Origin: Burkholderia catarinensis
Lineage (GTDB): Bacteria; Pseudomonadota; Gammaproteobacteria; Burkholderiales; Burkholderiaceae
DNA length: 64,000 bases
Assembly (NCBI RefSeq): GCF_001883705.2
Contig: NZ_MDEQ02000026.1
Span: 32,847-96,846 of the forward strand
Direction of reading: 5' to 3'
The notes under the pieces were generated by a model, which saw only the letters and a list, made by a program, of their open reading frames with translations, had not been told where the DNA came from and did not search any database. Position 1 is the stretch's first letter, and each line of letters opens with the position of its first letter. Shown here piece after piece: positions 60,403 through 64,000 of the stretch. The position numbers and the translations under genes are program-made.

Positions 60403-62046
60403 TTAGTTCAGCGACGATTCGCTCAACGTAACCGCCCGCGCGCCCTGCGACGCCGCCGCATCGAACGACAGCCGCATGAGGCTCGTCTCGCGCACTTCGC
60501 CGAGCAGCCGGTTCCAGTCGTCGATCGACACGAGCAGCGCGATCGGCCGGTTGTACTTGGTGACCATCACGAGTGCCTCGCCCGCATACCGCAGCGCCTT
60601 CGACGGATTGCTGCTGAAGTCGCGCGTTGCCATCGCGATCGTGCGCAGGCTGAACACGTTCGCGGCCGGATCGTCGCCGTCGTCGTGCATCAGCCGCTCG
60701 AGCGTCGCCGCGCGCAGCAGCGCCTGCGACTTCGCGGACAGCCGGTTGTCGCGCCGCCGGCGCCGTTCGCTGCGCGGATCGACGTGCACGGCGAGCATCC
60801 GCACGATCTGGCCGAGCGTCGTCGCGGGCAACTGGTCGTAGCGCTGCCACCAGTCGGGCGGCAGCGCGATCATCATCCCTGCGTAGGTGGCGTCGACGCC
60901 GTCGGCGATCAGCGACGGCAGGCGGCCGACGTCGCGCGCGTCGAGATCGAGCGCACCGCCGACGACACGCGTCATCACGCTGAACGCGTTGTACGCAAAC
61001 GCCGCGATCCCGCTCGCCAGCAGCGCCGCGCGCGCCGGCACGCCGCCGAACGGTGCGCCGCCCGTCACGGGCTCGAGCGGTAGCGGCAACGCGTCGCGCC
61101 AGCGCCGGCACGACAGCTCCACGACCTGCGGCGCGCCGAACCGCGCGGCCGGCAGATCGGTCAGCAGCGTGACGATTTCGCCGGTTTCGCCGGGCGCCGC
61201 TGCGCGGTGCCATTCGATCCGCCGAAACGCGGCCGACACGCCGCCTTCGCTGGCCATGCCGACGGATTGTTCGCGAACGCGCCCGTCGCCGAGCACGCCG
61301 GCTTCCTGCCAGTCGTCAAGCGGACGGCACGCGGCCGTGCGACCGTATTCGCGCAGGACGAACGCGCCGCCGCGGCGCGGCCAGCCGGACAGGATCGCGT
61401 CCGTATCGAAGCGCCCGTCGACGATCCACAGCTCGCCCGGCCTGACCGTCTCGAGTAGCGCGCCGACAAATGCGCGCTCGTTCGACCGGCCACGCTCGTA
61501 CGGCAGCAGATCGACGATCATCCCGAGATCCGGATCGTAGACCGGCAGGACGCGCGTACCGCCCGCTGCAGCATCGCGCGAGGGATCGTCGCACGCGCGC
61601 CCGCAGCCGCAACCGTCGGCCCGCGGCGCACAGGCCTCGCTGGCACCGTCCAGCACGCGCAGCCGCATCCCGTCGACGGCGTGCGCACCGTCGACGCTGC
61701 GCACCGACGCGACCGGCAGCAGCAGTTCGACGCTGTCTTTCGCCAGCGCGCGCCCCCAGCCGGACCGCCACCGGCTCATGCAATCGTGCAGTGCCGTCAC
61801 GGCCGCGCCAAAGCCCGGCACGGCCGCACCGGCTGCATCCGGCATCCGCTGCCACGCGGCGATCGCCGCGATCGCGTCGACGGCGAGGGCAAACAGCGCC
61901 TCGCGGATCGACTCGCCGTCGGGTTCGTCGCCGGCGTCCGCCGCTGCGCCGATCCAGTCGTCGTGCAGCGCGCATTGCAGCACGAGCCGCGTCATGATCG
62001 TCATCGGGCTCCGCTCGACAAAGCGTTCCACGATCGTGCGCATCAT
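60403..62046 (-). CDS. Degenerate IS4-type transposase fused to a Phd/YefM antitoxin domain
   Basis: A 547-residue protein. Residues 1-430 match IS4-family DDE transposases: FVERSPMTIMTRLVLQCALHDDW, RLRVLDGASE (Asp133), LPVYDPDLGMIVDLLPYE, GELWIVDGRFDTDAIL (Asp210) and, at the third site, LSCRRWRDALPLPLEP where the usual RRWxIE is replaced (Ala at the Glu position, residue 319). DYAGMMIALPPDWW-like text follows. Residues about 468-516 (MATRDFSSNPSKALRYAGEA then VTKYNRPIALLVSIDDWNRL) form a Phd/YefM antitoxin domain. No terminal repeats and no toxin gene adjoin. A regulator derived from a transposase is the likeliest reading. Confidence 0.82.
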   Translation of the reverse strand: MMRTIVERFVERSPMTIMTRLVLQCALHDDWIGAAADAGDEPDGESIREALFALAVDAIAAIAAWQRMPDAAGAAVPGFGAAVTALHDCMSRWRSGWGRALAKDSVELLLPVASVRSVDGAHAVDGMRLRVLDGASEACAPRADGCGCGRACDDPSRDAAAGGTRVLPVYDPDLGMIVDLLPYERGRSNERAFVGALLETVRPGELWIVDGRFDTDAILSGWPRRGGAFVLREYGRTAACRPLDDWQEAGVLGDGRVREQSVGMASEGGVSAAFRRIEWHRAAAPGETGEIVTLLTDLPAARFGAPQVVELSCRRWRDALPLPLEPVTGGAPFGGVPARAALLASGIAAFAYNAFSVMTRVVGGALDLDARDVGRLPSLIADGVDATYAGMMIALPPDWWQRYDQLPATTLGQIVRMLAVHVDPRSERRRRRDNRLSAKSQALLRAATLERLMHDDGDDPAANVFSLRTIAMATRDFSSNPSKALRYAGEALVMVTKYNRPIALLVSIDDWNRLLGEVRETSLMRLSFDAAASQGARAVTLSESSLN

Positions 62047-62198
62047 CGGGTTACCCCACACTGTCTGGTTGATCGTGCGTCGCGATGCGTTCGCACTTGA
62101 CGGAGCGCTTTCGACACCGCAGCATCGTGGGCGTCCGGATCCGCGCGACGACGCGCCGTCGCGGCGGTCCGCCCGCAATCGATGCACGAGGCACCGGC

Positions 62199-63023
62199 AT
62201 GTACGTAGATCCACGCGTGGCCCATGGCCGCGCCCGGTTCGACCTGAGCGGCTCTCCGCGGCTCGTCGCCGACGAGCGCCGCTGGGAAATCAGCGATGTC
62301 GTCACGCGCGGCATCGACGATTTCGCGGGCGTGCGCAACCGCCGCAACCTGATGCGGCTGCTCGAGCGCCAGATCGCGCCGAAGCTCGCGCGCCTCGGGC
62401 TCGAGCCGTACGTCGGCACGCTCGGTCACGCCGACGGGCTGTTCGTCAATTTCTCGACGATGAGCGCCGAGCACGGCCTGCGCGAATTCCAGCTTCAATT
62501 GACGGTTCCCGACCTCGTGCTGCGCAGCTTCGCGTCGAACGCGATCCGGCCGCATGCGGTCGCGCGCTGCATGCAGCGCAACGGCGTGATGTCGCTCGCG
62601 GAAATCGAGCATGAAACGCGCATCGCGTTCGTCGCGGCGCGCGTGATGCGCTCGCTCGCCCTCGCGGAAGGCTGGCAGCAGATCGGCGTGCCGACGCCGC
62701 ACGGGTTGTTCGTCGGCGTGCTGACCGACGCGCACGATGTCGCGATGAACACCTATTTCCGGCCCGGCGACAACGACCGTCCGTCGCGCTGGAGCGGCTT
62801 CTGCGCACTCTTCTCGACGATGCCGGACTGGCGCCCGGAACAGGTCCGGCACGGCGGCGAACTGCTGCAATGGATGGTCAACCATATCGTGGCCCTGCAA
62901 GAATCCGCACCGTTCGTCGAACGCTTTCCCTTTCTGCGCGAGCCGCTGCGCGACGCCGGCGATCCGCTCGACGCCGCGTGGAGCGGCGCACGCGCCGGCC
63001 TACAGCACGAGTCCCCATCCTGA
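62199..63023 (+). CDS. Protein of unknown function, divergent from the transposase-antitoxin fusion
   Basis: A 274-residue soluble protein, MYVDPRVAHGRARFDLSGSP onward. Two conserved-looking blocks, GHADGLFVNFSTMSAEHGLREFQLQLTVPDLVLR and RIAFVAARVMRSLALAEGWQ, suggest a single compact domain; no enzyme motif is visible. I do not recognise it. A CACGAGG ahead of the ATG sets the start. Its 152-bp shared upstream region with the fusion gene hints at joint regulation. Confidence 0.65.
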   Translation: MYVDPRVAHGRARFDLSGSPRLVADERRWEISDVVTRGIDDFAGVRNRRNLMRLLERQIAPKLARLGLEPYVGTLGHADGLFVNFSTMSAEHGLREFQLQLTVPDLVLRSFASNAIRPHAVARCMQRNGVMSLAEIEHETRIAFVAARVMRSLALAEGWQQIGVPTPHGLFVGVLTDAHDVAMNTYFRPGDNDRPSRWSGFCALFSTMPDWRPEQVRHGGELLQWMVNHIVALQESAPFVERFPFLREPLRDAGDPLDAAWSGARAGLQHESPS

Positions 63024-63282
63024 ATCGTGAATCCGGGCTTCCGTGGTGCGTGGCCCGGTCCGCAAGACCTCACCGTACGCCAGCCACCCGCCATGACGTG
63101 AGCCGGGAGCCAATCCCGGCCCCCGGTCCCCGCCTCACGGCCCCTCGTCACAGCCCCCTCGCTCTCTCATATACAAGGTCGAAGCGGGCCCGCATAACCC
63201 GCAGACTTTCTTGCGACGCCCGCACATCACGCCGTCAACGCGCTTGCGCACCACACCGGTGCGCAAGCGAAACCCCGCCGCG

Positions 63283-63543
63283 TCAATGCGTGCGCGTCGA
63301 CCCGCCCGGCTCGCCGGGCTCCTGGCGGCCGACCGTCTCCAGCACGGCCCACATCCAGATCAGCTCGCGGACCGTGCGCGCATGTTCGTCGCTCTGCGCG
63401 CGCCAGCGCCCGAAAGCGTCGAGTTCCTGTTTCGTCGTGTCGCCGGCGCGCAGCCACAGCAGCCAGCGCACCGCGCCCTCGCGGATCGCGTCGGCGCGCG
63501 TGTTCGCGTCGCCGGAATCCGCATCCCGTTGCGATTCGTTCAT
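63283..63543 (-). CDS. Stand-alone FecR N-terminal (DUF4880) domain
   Basis: An 86-residue protein whose core (AIREGAVRWLLWLRAGDTTKQELDAFGRWRAQSDEHARTVRELIWMW) is the cytoplasmic DUF4880 region that in FecR-type anti-sigma factors binds an ECF sigma factor. A full FecR is over 300 residues with a membrane span and periplasmic domain; those are absent and no remnants follow before the next gene. It may be a truncated or a naturally minimal regulator. No sigma gene is in view. Confidence 0.75.
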   Translation of the reverse strand: MNESQRDADSGDANTRADAIREGAVRWLLWLRAGDTTKQELDAFGRWRAQSDEHARTVRELIWMWAVLETVGRQEPGEPGGSTRTH

Positions 63544-63760
63544 GATCACGCCACCGCCCGAAGCTCCATCGACACACATCCCCCGCGCCGCGCATCGCTG
63601 CTCGGCCAGGGCGCTTGCCACCCACGCCTCGGGTCCGACGACGCCCCGCCGTGCCGCCATGGAAGACGGCCCGGCGTTTGCCGGCCCTCATTGATCAGGT
63701 CGTATCGGACAGCCGTAACCCGCAGTGCGCGGATGGCCGGGAAGGAGGCGATTGACGTCC

Positions 63761-63973
63761 TTATATGAACACCTCCCCGTTGGCAAGGTCGGGTTCTAGC
63801 GTGCGAGACATGGAGGTTGCGTTTGCAGTCTTATATTCGGCCTTGGGTTGCAGGTCCGAGGGCCTGCGGGCCTTGATGGAATCTGCTGGGAGCGTCCCCA
63901 TCTCCCACACCGAGCTGTGAGCTGCATGGACGTCATCGGGTTTGGGCTCCCACGGAACGATCTCGTTTGCCAT
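63761..63973 (-). CDS. Small unknown protein at the window edge
   Basis: A 70-residue protein starting MANEIVPWEPKPDDVHAAHS; polar, with no membrane span or signal peptide and no enzyme motif. AAGG lies 11 bases ahead of the ATG. Base composition is lower in GC than elsewhere in the window, which suggests transfer. I do not recognise it; a small secreted or peptide-precursor role is possible but unsupported. Confidence 0.4.
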   Translation of the reverse strand: MANEIVPWEPKPDDVHAAHSSVWEMGTLPADSIKARRPSDLQPKAEYKTANATSMSRTLEPDLANGEVFI

Positions 63974-64000
63974 CACACGTTTCACCTTACCTGCGCAACG

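Noticed and set aside
60403..62046. An active insertion sequence of the IS4 family
   Set aside because: The third catalytic acid is replaced, no terminal inverted repeats or target duplication flank it, and it has an extra antitoxin domain.

Overview
The window is high-GC DNA with strong G/C bias at third codon positions. Its gene repertoire (OmpC-like general porins, IclR-controlled Rieske oxygenase operons, AcnB, orphan GspK, ribbon-helix-helix regulators) points to a Burkholderia, most likely of the B. cepacia complex. This is judged from protein character only; no database was searched. I see no rRNA, tRNA, CRISPR array or intact insertion sequence.

Layout. 1-9 kb: the 3' end of an NAD-glutamate dehydrogenase, then small housekeeping or accessory genes (methyltransferase, a VOC protein with a tiny self-operator ribbon-helix-helix regulator, arylamine N-acetyltransferase, amidase, universal stress protein, small exported proteins). 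9-14.6 kb: aconitase B with a clear promoter and terminator, a PPC-domain protein, an ADP-ribosylglycohydrolase, RidA and a GNAT acetyltransferase. 14.8-26.1 kb: a phospholipase D-like lipoprotein; a five-gene acyl-CoA operon (hydratase, CoA-transferase, acetoacetate decarboxylase-like protein, acyl-CoA dehydrogenase, 3-hydroxyacyl dehydrogenase) with no thiolase; and a DUF2252 / SulP / ion-channel-RCK group.

26.7-42.6 kb: a 14-gene, tightly overlapped catabolic operon on the minus strand. It runs from a Rieske ferredoxin through oxygenase, dehydrogenases, cupin, hydrolase, IclR regulator, thiamine-diphosphate enzyme, aspartate dehydrogenase-like protein, aldehyde dehydrogenase, type I extradiol dioxygenase and ferredoxin reductase to an MFS permease, and ends at a clear terminator. 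A porin is transcribed divergently. Two identical 18-bp palindromes (TGTTCC-N6-GGAACA) lie just downstream of the two divergent promoters, at nearly the same distance from each -10 box. A second, closely related IclR paralogue lies beyond the porin. Together the genes look like uptake, ring hydroxylation, ring cleavage and side-chain processing of an unidentified aromatic compound.

43.4-58.0 kb: fourteen collinear minus-strand genes that combine a TpsB/FhaC-like outer-membrane protein, a proton-channel subunit fused to an extracytoplasmic DUF2341/LamG-type region, ExbD, TonB, a large porin, a periplasmic coiled-coil protein, a YbjN protein, two free-standing TonB-C-like proteins, a parvulin isomerase and an HtrA protease. 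A CysC APS kinase overlapping a TIGR03032-type protein precedes them. No TpsA substrate and no classical TonB-dependent receptor is present. This is the best candidate in the window for an undescribed envelope machine.

58-64 kb: an integral membrane protein, an orphan GspK pseudopilin, a domesticated IS4-type transposase that has lost its catalytic Glu and carries a C-terminal Phd/YefM antitoxin domain, an unknown protein, a FecR N-terminal domain standing alone, and a small unknown protein at the edge.
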